A DNA stretch of 64,000 nt from Lewinellaceae bacterium (GTDB lineage Bacteria; Bacteroidota; Bacteroidia; Chitinophagales; Saprospiraceae). The first letter of the stretch is position 1, and every line of letters begins with the position of its first letter. Positions 7,639 through 15,458 of this stretch are shown here, in pieces. The DNA lies in assembly GCA_020636025.1 (NCBI GenBank), contig JACJYQ010000004.1, forward strand, positions 434,001-498,000, in the 5' to 3' direction. Made by a program: the position numbers and the translations under genes. Below the pieces are notes generated by a model. The model made no database searches. It had not been told where the DNA came from and worked only from the letters and a program-made list of their open reading frames with translations.

Positions 7639-10600
7639 ATGAACCTAACCCAATATATCCAAAACCTGAACACCCGCTATCAAACCGGAATAAGCCGGGA
7701 ACACAGCTACCGTGGTGATCTTCAAACCCTGCTTTCCACTATCCTGCCTGAATACCTTGTAACAAATGAACCGGCTCGAATTGAGTGTGGCGCACCGGAT
7801 TACATCATTACAAAAAAGGACATTCCAGTAGGTTATATTGAAGCGAAAGACATTGGGATAGACCTGGGAAGCAAGACCCTGAAAGAACAATTCGACAGAT
7901 ACCGCGCCTCCCTCAATAACCTGATCTTTACAGATTACCTGGATTTCCATTTTTATAAAGACGGGAACTTTGTAACGAAAATCGCCATTGCTGAAATTCA
8001 GGAAGGCAAGATCGTACCCCTGCCAGATCAGTTCGACGCTTTCACGACCCTGATAAAGAACTTTGCCAGCTCCATTTCCCAAACCATCAAATCGCCAAAC
8101 AAGCTGGCAGAAATGATGGCAGGCCGGGCAAAGCTTATGGCTGATGTTATTGAAAAGGCTTTGAACGCGGATGATGAAAGCAAAGCCAATTCCGCGCTAA
8201 AAGGTCAGATGCAGACTTTCAAAACAGTATTGATCCACGACATTACCAATCGGGCTTTTGCCGACCTGTACGCGCAAACCATAGCCTACGGAATGTTTGC
8301 CGCCCGTTACCACGACCCCACCCTACCTACATTCAGCCGACAGGAAGCGGCTACCCTGATACCCAAAACAAACCCGTTTTTGCGGCGGCTGTTCCAGGAC
8401 ATTGCAGGCTACGACCTGGATGATCGCCTGGTGTGGATCGTAGATGAATTGGTACAAATATTCCTGGCCTCCGATGTAGCAGATATTATGCACAATTTCG
8501 GCACCCGTACCAAACAGGAAGACCCGGTTATACATTTTTACGAAACCTTTTTGGCTGCTTATGACCCGGATTTGAGAAAAGCCCGTGGGGTATGGTACAC
8601 ACCAGAACCCGTAGTTAACTTCATTGTCCGGGCTGTGGATGACATTCTGAAAACTGAATTTGGACTTTCACAAGGTTTGGCTGATACGTCAAAAATAAAA
8701 GTCAAAAGAAAGACAATCAGCAAGGCTACCGCGGATGCCCGTTCCAAAGTAAAAGAGGTTGAATATGAGCAGGATGTACACCGGGTTCAGATACTCGATC
8801 CCGCCACTGGCACAGGCACTTTTTTAGCTGAAGTGATAAAACAAATTCACAAAAAGTTTGAAGGGCAAAAAGGCATTTGGAGCAAGTATGTAGAAAATGA
8901 CCTGATACCGCGCCTGAATGGTTTTGAATTGCTAATGGCCAGCTATGCAATGGCACATTTGAAGCTGGATTTACTACTTACTGAAACAGGTTTCAAACCG
9001 ACTAAAGACCAACGATTTCAGGTGTATCTGACTAATTCCCTGGAGGAAAGCCATCCTGATACCTGGACATTATTTTCCAATGCTTTAACAGAAGAAGCAA
9101 ATGAAGCCAACCTTGTAAAAAAAGACGCCCCGGTTATGGTTGTTTTAGGTAATCCGCCCTATTCTGTCAGTAGCTCAAACAAAAGCCCCTGGATTGAAAA
9201 TCTGACAGCAGATTATAAAAAAGACCTGAAAGAAAGAAACATTCAGCCGCTATCAGATGATTACATAAAATTTATCCGCTTCGGTCAGCATTTCATTGAT
9301 AAAAACGGGGAAGGAATTTTAGCATTGATTTCAAATAACAGTTTTTTAGATGGAATTATCCACCGTCAAATGAGAAAACATCTACTGGATAGTTTTCATA
9401 AGGTTTACATATTGGATTTACATGGAAGCTCTAAAAGAAAAGAAACCGCTCCCGACGGTTCGCCAGATCAAAATGTATTTGATATTATGCAAGGAGTAAG
9501 CATAAATTTGTTAGTCAAAACGAGGAATAAGGGTAAGATTAGACACCCGAAAGTTTATCATTTCGATCTTTTTGGCAAACGGGATGATAAATACACCTAC
9601 CTAAACAACAGCTCTCTTTTTTCAATAAAGTGGGAATTACTAAAGCCTGACGCTCCGAACTTTTTTTGGACAAAAAAGAATTTTGATGGTGAAAGTCAAT
9701 ATCAAGCTGGTTTTTCTGTAGATGATTTTTTTTCAGTCTTTAACACTGGTATTGAAACGGGGAGAGACGACTTTTTTATTGGTTTTAGTGAAGACGCGCT
9801 CACAGATAAGGTTAGAAAAGTTTTCTATAACAAAAGCGATAAACAATTATTTTCAAAATACAAGATAATTAATACAGCGAGTTTTCCTTTTTACAGCAAT
9901 ATTATTTCATCAGAATTTGATGAAAAACGAATCCAAAAAGTCCTTTACAGACCTTTTGATGAAAGAAGTATCTATTACGATGAAGTGATCCAACGAAGGG
10001 CAAGTTACAATACAATGAAGCACTTACTTAAGACTAACATTGCATTGGCCACATGTAGACAACAAAGCACTTTTGATTTCCAGCATATTTTTGTTTCTAA
10101 TTGTATCACCGAAAGGTGTACGGTTTCCCTACAAACAAAAGAAACTGGCTATGTTTTCCCTCTGTATATTTATTCTAATATTTCCAATCAAGCCACTCTC
10201 GACAAAACTACACGCAATCCTAACCTAAACCCCACCATAGTCAAACAAATTGCTGAAAAACTAAACCTCCAATTCACCCACGAAAAAGAACCCAACCCCA
10301 ACACTTTCGCCCCCATTGACATACTGGATTACATCTATGCCGTTCTACACTCTCCTACCTATCGGGAAACCTACAAAGAGTTTTTAAAGATTGATTTCCC
10401 CCGCGTACCGTACCCGAAAGACGCAAAAACTTTTTGGGCATTGGTCGCCCTGGGTGGTGAATTGAGGCAATTGCACCTTTTGGAAAGCTCCAAAGTGGAA
10501 AAGTACATTACTCAATACCCGGAAGACGGTGACAACATTGTTGGCAAGGTAAAATATGAAAATGAGCGGGTGTACATCAATGAAACGCAATACTTCTCAG

Positions 10601-10782
10601 GTGTTCCTTTGGTGGCCTGGGAATTTTACATTGGTGGCTATCAGCCCGCGCAAAAGTGGCTGAAAGACAGGAAGGGGCGGGAATTGGGGTATGAGGATAT
10701 TTTGCATTATCAGAAGGTTGTGGTGGCTTTGGTGGAAACGGATCGGGTGATGGGGGAGGTGGATAAGGTGGGGGTGGTTTAA
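7639..10782 (+). CDS. Single-chain restriction-modification enzyme (nuclease, N6-adenine methylase, ISP-type specificity region)
   Basis: 1047 aa. Residues 1-120 carry a PD-(D/E)xK-like nuclease site: Asp54 in GAPDYII and Glu68-Ala-Lys70 in GYIEAK. A helical linker follows (about 150-310). The gamma-class N6-adenine methylase has motif I LDPATGTGTF at 386-395 and motif IV NPPY at 505-508. The rest (about 560-1047) should be the target-recognition region and the ISP-type C-terminal domain. No helicase motifs were seen, so it resembles compact type IIG/ISP-like enzymes that lack the translocase. It would methylate host DNA and cut unmodified phage DNA. The last 342 bp recur downstream at 12449 and, decayed, at 11183. 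The C-terminal coding end is unusually G-rich. Confidence 0.9.
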   Translation: MNLTQYIQNLNTRYQTGISREHSYRGDLQTLLSTILPEYLVTNEPARIECGAPDYIITKKDIPVGYIEAKDIGIDLGSKTLKEQFDRYRASLNNLIFTDYLDFHFYKDGNFVTKIAIAEIQEGKIVPLPDQFDAFTTLIKNFASSISQTIKSPNKLAEMMAGRAKLMADVIEKALNADDESKANSALKGQMQTFKTVLIHDITNRAFADLYAQTIAYGMFAARYHDPTLPTFSRQEAATLIPKTNPFLRRLFQDIAGYDLDDRLVWIVDELVQIFLASDVADIMHNFGTRTKQEDPVIHFYETFLAAYDPDLRKARGVWYTPEPVVNFIVRAVDDILKTEFGLSQGLADTSKIKVKRKTISKATADARSKVKEVEYEQDVHRVQILDPATGTGTFLAEVIKQIHKKFEGQKGIWSKYVENDLIPRLNGFELLMASYAMAHLKLDLLLTETGFKPTKDQRFQVYLTNSLEESHPDTWTLFSNALTEEANEANLVKKDAPVMVVLGNPPYSVSSSNKSPWIENLTADYKKDLKERNIQPLSDDYIKFIRFGQHFIDKNGEGILALISNNSFLDGIIHRQMRKHLLDSFHKVYILDLHGSSKRKETAPDGSPDQNVFDIMQGVSINLLVKTRNKGKIRHPKVYHFDLFGKRDDKYTYLNNSSLFSIKWELLKPDAPNFFWTKKNFDGESQYQAGFSVDDFFSVFNTGIETGRDDFFIGFSEDALTDKVRKVFYNKSDKQLFSKYKIINTASFPFYSNIISSEFDEKRIQKVLYRPFDERSIYYDEVIQRRASYNTMKHLLKTNIALATCRQQSTFDFQHIFVSNCITERCTVSLQTKETGYVFPLYIYSNISNQATLDKTTRNPNLNPTIVKQIAEKLNLQFTHEKEPNPNTFAPIDILDYIYAVLHSPTYRETYKEFLKIDFPRVPYPKDAKTFWALVALGGELRQLHLLESSKVEKYITQYPEDGDNIVGKVKYENERVYINETQYFSGVPLVAWEFYIGGYQPAQKWLKDRKGRELGYEDILHYQKVVVALVETDRVMGEVDKVGVV
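10441..10782 (+). repeat. Copy A of the repeated restriction-modification gene end
   Basis: The terminal 342 bp of the intact gene, coding for its last 113 residues. By hand alignment it matches 12449-12790 at 303 of 342 positions (about 89%) with no gaps. It also matches the shorter, decayed copy at 11183-11333. A 54-bp block (10696-10749) is identical in copy C and has one mismatch in copy B. Confidence 0.9.
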
Positions 10783-10835
10783 ATCGTCGTATTCGTTAAT
10801 TCTATTATTCTGTTATTTTTCAAAAATTAATATCA

Positions 10836-11180
10836 ATGGATACCACAATCCTTCATTACCATAAGAAGAAAAGGAAATTTGCGACTGATGGTTTCATTAT
10901 CGAAAGTATGCAAGAGGATGTTGAAAGCTGGCAACTTTCCGGTGAAGAAAACTCAGATATACTGTTTCCCATTTTCAAACAAGCTACTGGATTGGATGTG
11001 GAATTACCACAAATATTCAATCAAGGTAAATTTGTTAGGCTTGGGCCACGTGGAATTTGTTACATCGCAGTTTTTGACAATGTAACACAATTTGATCAAG
11101 ATTCGGAAGGTGCAAATGTCATCAAAGCTATGAATGCTCTCATTGTCAAATTAGATGCCTACAGGAAAAACAAGGGATAA
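10836..11180 (+). CDS. Hypothetical small protein, first cargo gene
   Basis: 114 aa, starting 53 bp after the restriction-modification gene. It begins MDTTILHYHKKKRKF. The middle contains GLDVELPQIFNQGKFVRLG and the C-terminal half is helical (NVIKAMNALIVKLDAY). There is no signal peptide or membrane segment, so it is cytosolic. I recognise no family. It lies between copies A and B of the gene-end repeat, which makes it a cargo unit of the element. A role in phage defence or in modulating the enzyme is possible but unsupported. Confidence 0.65.
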   Translation: MDTTILHYHKKKRKFATDGFIIESMQEDVESWQLSGEENSDILFPIFKQATGLDVELPQIFNQGKFVRLGPRGICYIAVFDNVTQFDQDSEGANVIKAMNALIVKLDAYRKNKG

Positions 11181-11182
11181 AT

Positions 11183-11333
11183 TGGAAGTTATTAACTGGC
11201 GTCCAATCAGCTAAAAGACAGGTAAGGCAGGGAATTAGGGCATGAAGATATTTTGCATTATCAGAAGATTGTGGTGGCTTTGGTGGAAACGGATCGGGTG
11301 ATGAGGGAGGTGGATAAGGTAGGGGTGGTGTAG
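11183..11333 (+). pseudogene. Copy B: decayed 3' end of a restriction-modification gene
   Basis: From 11211 the sequence follows the last 41 codons of copy A, including the 54-bp core (11247-11300, one mismatch) and a stop at 11331-11333. The fifth codon of this stretch is TAA where the intact gene has AAG, and no start exists, so it cannot be expressed as part of an enzyme. Weaker similarity continues back to about 11183 with an apparent 15-bp deletion. It separates the 114-aa gene from the pentapeptide-repeat gene. Confidence 0.85.
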
Positions 11334-11425
11334 ATTGGCGTTGTTTTTGGTTGGGACTAAAGAATAGATAATAACTGGAGAGCAACGAATAACTAACCCA
11401 ACAATTTTCACTTGAAAATCAAAAA

Positions 11426-12367
11426 ATGGACTTAGCAAACGTTCTTGCAAAACACAAACTTTGGTTAGAAAGCAAGGGCAAAGAAGGTGAATGCGCCCAC
11501 CTCACCTTGACTGACCTCTCTGGAGCCAACCTTGCAAAAGCTGACCTCTCTGGGGCTGACCTGTTCTCCGCCAATCTTACCGGAGCCAATCTCACCGGGG
11601 CAAACCTTATTGGAGCATATCTTGGCGAAGCCGACTTTACGGGGGCCAACCTTTCGGGCACTCACCTTAATAAAGCCGATCTTACCGGAGCCGATCTCAC
11701 TGGGGCAAACCTTAGTGGAGCTGACCTCACTGAGGCAAACCTGGCTGGCGCAGACCTTAGCCAGGCCCGTCTTTCATGGGCTAACCTTTCAGGGGCAAAT
11801 CTCTCCGGGGCAAACCTCTCATTTGCTGAGATTGAATCTGCCAACCTTAAAGGAACCAACCTTGCCGGTGCAGATCTCAGTCATGCCGAACTTTTTGAAA
11901 GTGACCTAACGGGAGCTACATTGGCTGATGCTCAACTCATTGGAGCAAGACTCAGGCGAACAATTCTTAAAATGGCCAATTTTACTCATTCCAACCTGTC
12001 TGATGCTCTCCTTGCAGATGCCAACCTGGCTGATGCTAATCTTACTGGAGCTAATCTCACAAATGCGAATTTTTATTACGCGAATCTTTCTGAGGCAAAC
12101 CTTAAAAATGCCAATCTAAAGGAAGCTTATTTGGTTCATGCTAACCTGTATAGCGCAAATTTTACAAATGCTAATCTCAACAATGCAACTTTGACGTATG
12201 CCAATCTTATGGATGCAAATTTTTTCAAAGCCAATCTTATGAATGCAGACCTAATGAGTGCAATTTTTGCGGGAGCCAATTTCGAAAAAGCCAACCTGGC
12301 TGGTGTCAAACTTTCTTTTGTCAAGTTTTTCCAAAGGTTATTAGGTATAGGTTGGCCCCCCAATTAA
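11426..12367 (+). CDS. Pentapeptide-repeat protein
   Basis: 313 aa. After a short helical start (MDLANVLAKHKLWLESKGKE), residues 28 to about 290 consist almost entirely of tandem A(D/N)LxG-type pentapeptides, roughly fifty of them. These should form a right-handed quadrilateral beta-helix. A hydrophobic, aromatic tail ends in GIGWPPN. Such helices can mimic DNA or bind proteins (the quinolone-protection proteins are one case), but the family is broad and no specific role can be assigned. It sits between copies B and C of the gene-end repeat. The 92-bp gap upstream has no clear promoter. Confidence 0.9.
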   Translation: MDLANVLAKHKLWLESKGKEGECAHLTLTDLSGANLAKADLSGADLFSANLTGANLTGANLIGAYLGEADFTGANLSGTHLNKADLTGADLTGANLSGADLTEANLAGADLSQARLSWANLSGANLSGANLSFAEIESANLKGTNLAGADLSHAELFESDLTGATLADAQLIGARLRRTILKMANFTHSNLSDALLADANLADANLTGANLTNANFYYANLSEANLKNANLKEAYLVHANLYSANFTNANLNNATLTYANLMDANFFKANLMNADLMSAIFAGANFEKANLAGVKLSFVKFFQRLLGIGWPPN

Positions 12368-12448
12368 CCCAACTATTTTGCAAAAGGATATTGTGGAGGA
12401 TAATCAGATTATGAAGGAGTTGAGGACAAGATAAACGGAAAATAGAAT

Positions 12449-12790
12449 TTGGTCGCCCTGGGTGGCGAATTGCGGCAACTGCATCTTTTGGAAAGCCCTA
12501 AAGTCGAAAAGTACATCACCCAATACCCGGAAGACGGCGACAATATTGTAGGCAAGCTGAAATATGAAAACGAACGGGTTTACATCAATGAAACGCAGTA
12601 CTTTGCTGGTGTGCCGTTGGTTGCCTGGGAATTTTACATAGGAGGGTATCAGCCCGCGCAAAAGTGGCTGAAAGACCGGAAAGGGCGGGAGCTAGGGTAT
12701 GAAGATATTTTGCATTATCAGAAGGTTGTGGTGGCTTTGGTGGAAACGGATCGGGTGTTGAAGGTGGTGGATAAGGTGGGGGTGGTGTAG
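12449..12790 (+). pseudogene. Copy C: 342-bp duplicate of the restriction-modification gene end
   Basis: Homology with the intact gene begins abruptly at 12449 and runs gap-free to the stop at 12788-12790. The reading frame is open for 113 residues, of which 107 match, but only a TTG is available as start and no promoter is seen. Of the 39 nucleotide differences from copy A most are silent, so the copy diverged while part of a functional gene and was then moved here. The 81 bp before it hold no gene; a stretch reading EDNQIMKELRTR then stop (about 12394-12432) is faintly like another gene tail. Confidence 0.9.
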
Positions 12791-12830
12791 AGATATTTCA
12801 AAAAACGACAGCCCAATAAATTTACTAATT

Positions 12831-13451
12831 ATGACAGCAGAGCAGATTACATCTATTGGTCTTTTGCTTTCTTCGTATAAGAATGACCTGAATTATTTTG
12901 CTAATTTCATCCGATTTTCAAAAGGGGAAATTAGTTCAAAAGACTACGCAGCGAAAGCTCCAGGCTCTTTTAAAAATTTCATTGATGATTTCCGAGTTGC
13001 CCGAAGCACGCAAAAAGACTTAACCCCCGTTTTACTGGATTGTGCTTTAGAGTGGTATCAAAAAGGGGAAACAAAAGATGTGGATGGATTCACCCTGCTG
13101 ATTCAGGATAAAAAGCTTACACACGATAAACGTGCAACTTCGCTTGCCTCGAAAATCATGTTTTTGATGAACCCTTGGGAAGTGATGCCGTTAGATGCGT
13201 TAGTAAAAGCAGCATTAAAGCATCGTACCAATGACTACACAAGATTTCGCATCAAATGGGAAGCTTTCAAGCAAAAGGAGCAAGAGGTCATCACATATAA
13301 TGTAGGAAAGGTTTCTGGAATGTTAGAAGTTATTGAGCGTCCATTTGTTGGAAGGATTTCTGATTTGGCAAAAATTCGTGAGAATCGTTTTTTGGATAAA
13401 TGGCTTTGGGTGAAGGGACAAAGAGAGTTGCCAAATCAGCGCAATCATTAA
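12831..13451 (+). CDS. Hypothetical protein upstream of darT
   Basis: 206 aa, beginning MTAEQITSIGLLLSSYKN, 40 bp after copy C. It is helical and lacks a signal peptide or membrane segments. A notable stretch is ASKIMFLMNPWEVMPLDAL (about residues 105-123), followed by a charged C-terminal half. I do not recognise a family. It precedes darT by 66 bp on the same strand and may belong to the same cargo unit or be an independent defence gene. Confidence 0.7.
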   Translation: MTAEQITSIGLLLSSYKNDLNYFANFIRFSKGEISSKDYAAKAPGSFKNFIDDFRVARSTQKDLTPVLLDCALEWYQKGETKDVDGFTLLIQDKKLTHDKRATSLASKIMFLMNPWEVMPLDALVKAALKHRTNDYTRFRIKWEAFKQKEQEVITYNVGKVSGMLEVIERPFVGRISDLAKIRENRFLDKWLWVKGQRELPNQRNH

Positions 13452-13517
13452 GTATTGGGCCTCGTATTTGGACAATATTGCAGCATAGATTCTGATTTTT
13501 ATATTTAAAAAATTCTT

Positions 13518-14162
13518 ATGTCAATTGAGCGCAATAAAACTTGGCTTTTTAGAATTATACCAATTCAAAATCTGGAATTTAACCTCCTTAACGGATTGTA
13601 TTGTAAAAAAGCTGGTATCGTAGACCCTTCCTATGTCAGTATCGGGAGCCAGGAAATTATTTCTCGTCGAGATACCATAGATGTAAAATGTTACCCTGAT
13701 ACCAAAGTGAATGACTATGTACCCTTCTACTTTTCCGTTAGAACCCCCATGCTTTACAATATTTATACAGGTATGGGAGTACCTGCAAAGCCTCAGGAGG
13801 AAATTATTTATCTTTGTTGTAAACTAACTGATTTAGCTTCTGAGACATTCCAATGGTGTTATACTGATGGCAATGCAGCAAATGCCATAACTCGATTTTA
13901 TAACGACTTAAAGGACTTGGAACAATTAGATTGGCATTCAATCACTACCACAGATTTCAGGACCAATAATGTTGATGGGGATGAAGATCGTTTAAGAAAA
14001 AAACATTCAGAGTTTTTAGTCTTGAACCATGTACCTACTAAATATATCAAAGCAATAATTGTAAAAAATTCTAAAATTGCGAGTCAGGTGAATGCTATTC
14101 TTGCTAAACTTGCCCTCAAAATACCTGTTCATACCAATCCTAATCAAGAATTTTACTTCTAA
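13518..14162 (+). CDS. darT: DarT-like DNA ADP-ribosyltransferase toxin
   Basis: 214 aa, the usual length of DarT (DUF4433). The start is MSIERNKTWLFRIIPIQNLE; the Arg50-Arg51 region corresponds to the NAD-binding arginine. YVPFYFSVRTPMLY is at 67-80, YTDGNA near 115-120, and the presumed catalytic Glu165 lies in RKKHSEFLV. DarT transfers ADP-ribose from NAD+ to thymidine in single-stranded DNA, blocking replication, including phage replication. The stop overlaps the start of the antitoxin gene by one base (TAATG), which couples translation. The downstream macrodomain partner makes the call firm; the DarT1/DarT2 subtype is not settled here, though the size suggests DarT2. Confidence 0.92.
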   Translation: MSIERNKTWLFRIIPIQNLEFNLLNGLYCKKAGIVDPSYVSIGSQEIISRRDTIDVKCYPDTKVNDYVPFYFSVRTPMLYNIYTGMGVPAKPQEEIIYLCCKLTDLASETFQWCYTDGNAANAITRFYNDLKDLEQLDWHSITTTDFRTNNVDGDEDRLRKKHSEFLVLNHVPTKYIKAIIVKNSKIASQVNAILAKLALKIPVHTNPNQEFYF

Positions 14163-15211
14163 TGGAATACATAACTGGTAATTTACTCGAATCTAGCACC
14201 CAAGCATTAGTGAACACAGTTAATACTGTTGGAGTCATGGGAAAAGGCATAGCTTTACAATTCAAAGAGCAATTTCCTACCAATTTTAAGGTATATGCAG
14301 GGGCCTGCAAAAGAGGTGAAATGAAAATTGGGAAGATGTTAGTTGTAAAAGAATTAACGTTGGAAGGCGAAAAAATCATTGTAAATTTTCCAACTAAGGC
14401 TGAATGGTTTAAGAAGTCACAGTACAGCTATATTGAAGAAGGGTTAAAGGATTTAGTAAATGTTATTCAAGAATACAAGATAAAAAGTATCTCATTACCA
14501 CCACTTGGCTGTGGTAATGGGGGCCTCAAATGGGAGAAAGTAAAAGGACTAATCGATCAATATTTAAGCCCATTACAAAACATTCAAATTATTGTATTTG
14601 AACCCAACGATGCCGTCAAAAAGATACTCCAAAATGAAAATCATCGGAAAGAAGTAGAATTGAAGCCTGGGCGAGCGATGCTGTTATATGCTTTATATCA
14701 GTATGCCAAACATGGGGAGCCCGCTAGTGTATTTGCTGCCAACAAATTGGCTTATTTCCTTCAACAAAGCGGAGAACCATTGAAGTTACAATTTGTACCA
14801 TATTATTACGGCCCTTATTCCAACGTCGTAGAAAAAGTGTTATATGCTTTAAATGGCAAATATTTGAAAGGGATGGAGCAAATGCAAACGAGTCCATTTG
14901 AGTCTCTAAATTTAAATTGGGAGAGGTATGATGAAGTTGAAGGATATATAAAGAAAAATCTTAATGCGGATCAACTTCATCGATTAACCAGTTTGTTTGA
15001 ATTTATTAAGGGTTTTGAATCTACACTTTCATTGGAAGTCCTTGCTTCTGTTCACTTCTTGACAACTAAAAATCCCGGGATAAAAGAAGATGAATTACTA
15101 CAAGGTATTCAATCATGGAGTGACCGAAAAAAGAATATAATCAAGCTTGACCATATCCGTATTGCTCACCAGCATCTTCAAGAATATGGCAGTCGACTCG
15201 ACTTCAACTAA
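14162..15211 (+). CDS. darG: DarG-like antitoxin: DNA ADP-ribosyl glycohydrolase
   Basis: 349 aa. Residues 1-155 are a macrodomain: ITGNLLES, VNTVNTVGVMGKGIALQFK (18-36), Lys79 in FPTKAEW (position of the catalytic lysine in characterised DarG) and LPPLGCGNGGL (112-122). The C-terminal part (about 170-349) has KLAYFLQQSGEPLKL and PYYYGPYSNVV, the conserved domain seen in DarG proteins that contacts the toxin. It removes ADP-ribose from DNA and neutralises DarT. It starts within the darT stop codon. It is the last gene of the element; the 218 bp after it to attR hold only the arm-type repeat and a short dyad. Confidence 0.92.
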   Translation: MEYITGNLLESSTQALVNTVNTVGVMGKGIALQFKEQFPTNFKVYAGACKRGEMKIGKMLVVKELTLEGEKIIVNFPTKAEWFKKSQYSYIEEGLKDLVNVIQEYKIKSISLPPLGCGNGGLKWEKVKGLIDQYLSPLQNIQIIVFEPNDAVKKILQNENHRKEVELKPGRAMLLYALYQYAKHGEPASVFAANKLAYFLQQSGEPLKLQFVPYYYGPYSNVVEKVLYALNGKYLKGMEQMQTSPFESLNLNWERYDEVEGYIKKNLNADQLHRLTSLFEFIKGFESTLSLEVLASVHFLTTKNPGIKEDELLQGIQSWSDRKKNIIKLDHIRIAHQHLQEYGSRLDFN

Positions 15212-15360
15212 TGATGAAAGTTGGATTAACTTTCTATACTCTCCAAGCACTCACTACTTTTTACAAGCAAAAACTATGAGATTGGATTCTAAATGATATT
15301 TACTAAAGCCATAACATAAATTATCAGGCAGTCATTCAGAACACAAATACCGACTTTTTT

Positions 15361-15380
15361 ACACCACCTTTTACACCACC
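15361..15380 (+). repeat. Right arm-type direct repeat
   Basis: ACACCACCTTTTACACCACC, 18 of 20 identical to 3808-3827 and in the same orientation. The change of TTTG to TTTA removes the promoter-like box present in the left copy. A small dyad (AACTGA 15403-15408, TCAGTT 15416-15421) lies between it and attR. Confidence 0.6.
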
Positions 15381-15429
15381 CAATACAAAAACAAATATAA
15401 TTAACTGACTAATAATCAGTTATACAATT

Positions 15430-15458
15430 GGGTTCGACTCCCGCCAGCTCCACAACCT
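15430..15458 (+). repeat. attR: second copy of the 29-bp ssrA end
   Basis: Identical over 29 bp to 3669-3697, preceded by unrelated AT-rich sequence, so it cannot encode a tmRNA end. It marks the right boundary of the integrated element. Confidence 0.95.

Larger units (their letters stand above)
3669..15458 (+). mobile_element. Integrated element in ssrA carrying defence cargo (~11.8 kb)
   Basis: Bounded by two copies of a perfect 29-bp direct repeat derived from the ssrA 3' end (3669-3697 and 15430-15458). Inside are a tyrosine integrase next to the left end, an unknown gene, an excisionase-like HTH gene, an HUH Rep, a single-chain restriction-modification enzyme, unknown small genes, a pentapeptide-repeat protein and a DarTG pair. 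There are no conjugation, relaxosome-coupling or phage structural genes. It therefore looks like an integrative element or phage-satellite-like island dependent on a helper. All genes are on the plus strand. The boundaries are read directly; mobility is inferred. Confidence 0.92.

Noticed and set aside
11419..12363. Several minus-strand open frames opposite the pentapeptide-repeat gene, rich in Ala-Pro-Arg-Ser repeats
   Set aside because: They arise from the 15-bp periodicity of the coding strand and have no start signal or family; not real genes.
12394..12432. A short stretch reading EDNQIMKELRTR then stop, before copy C, resembling another gene tail
   Set aside because: Only a dozen residues with weak similarity to the VETDRVM segment of the enzyme; too short to call a fourth copy.
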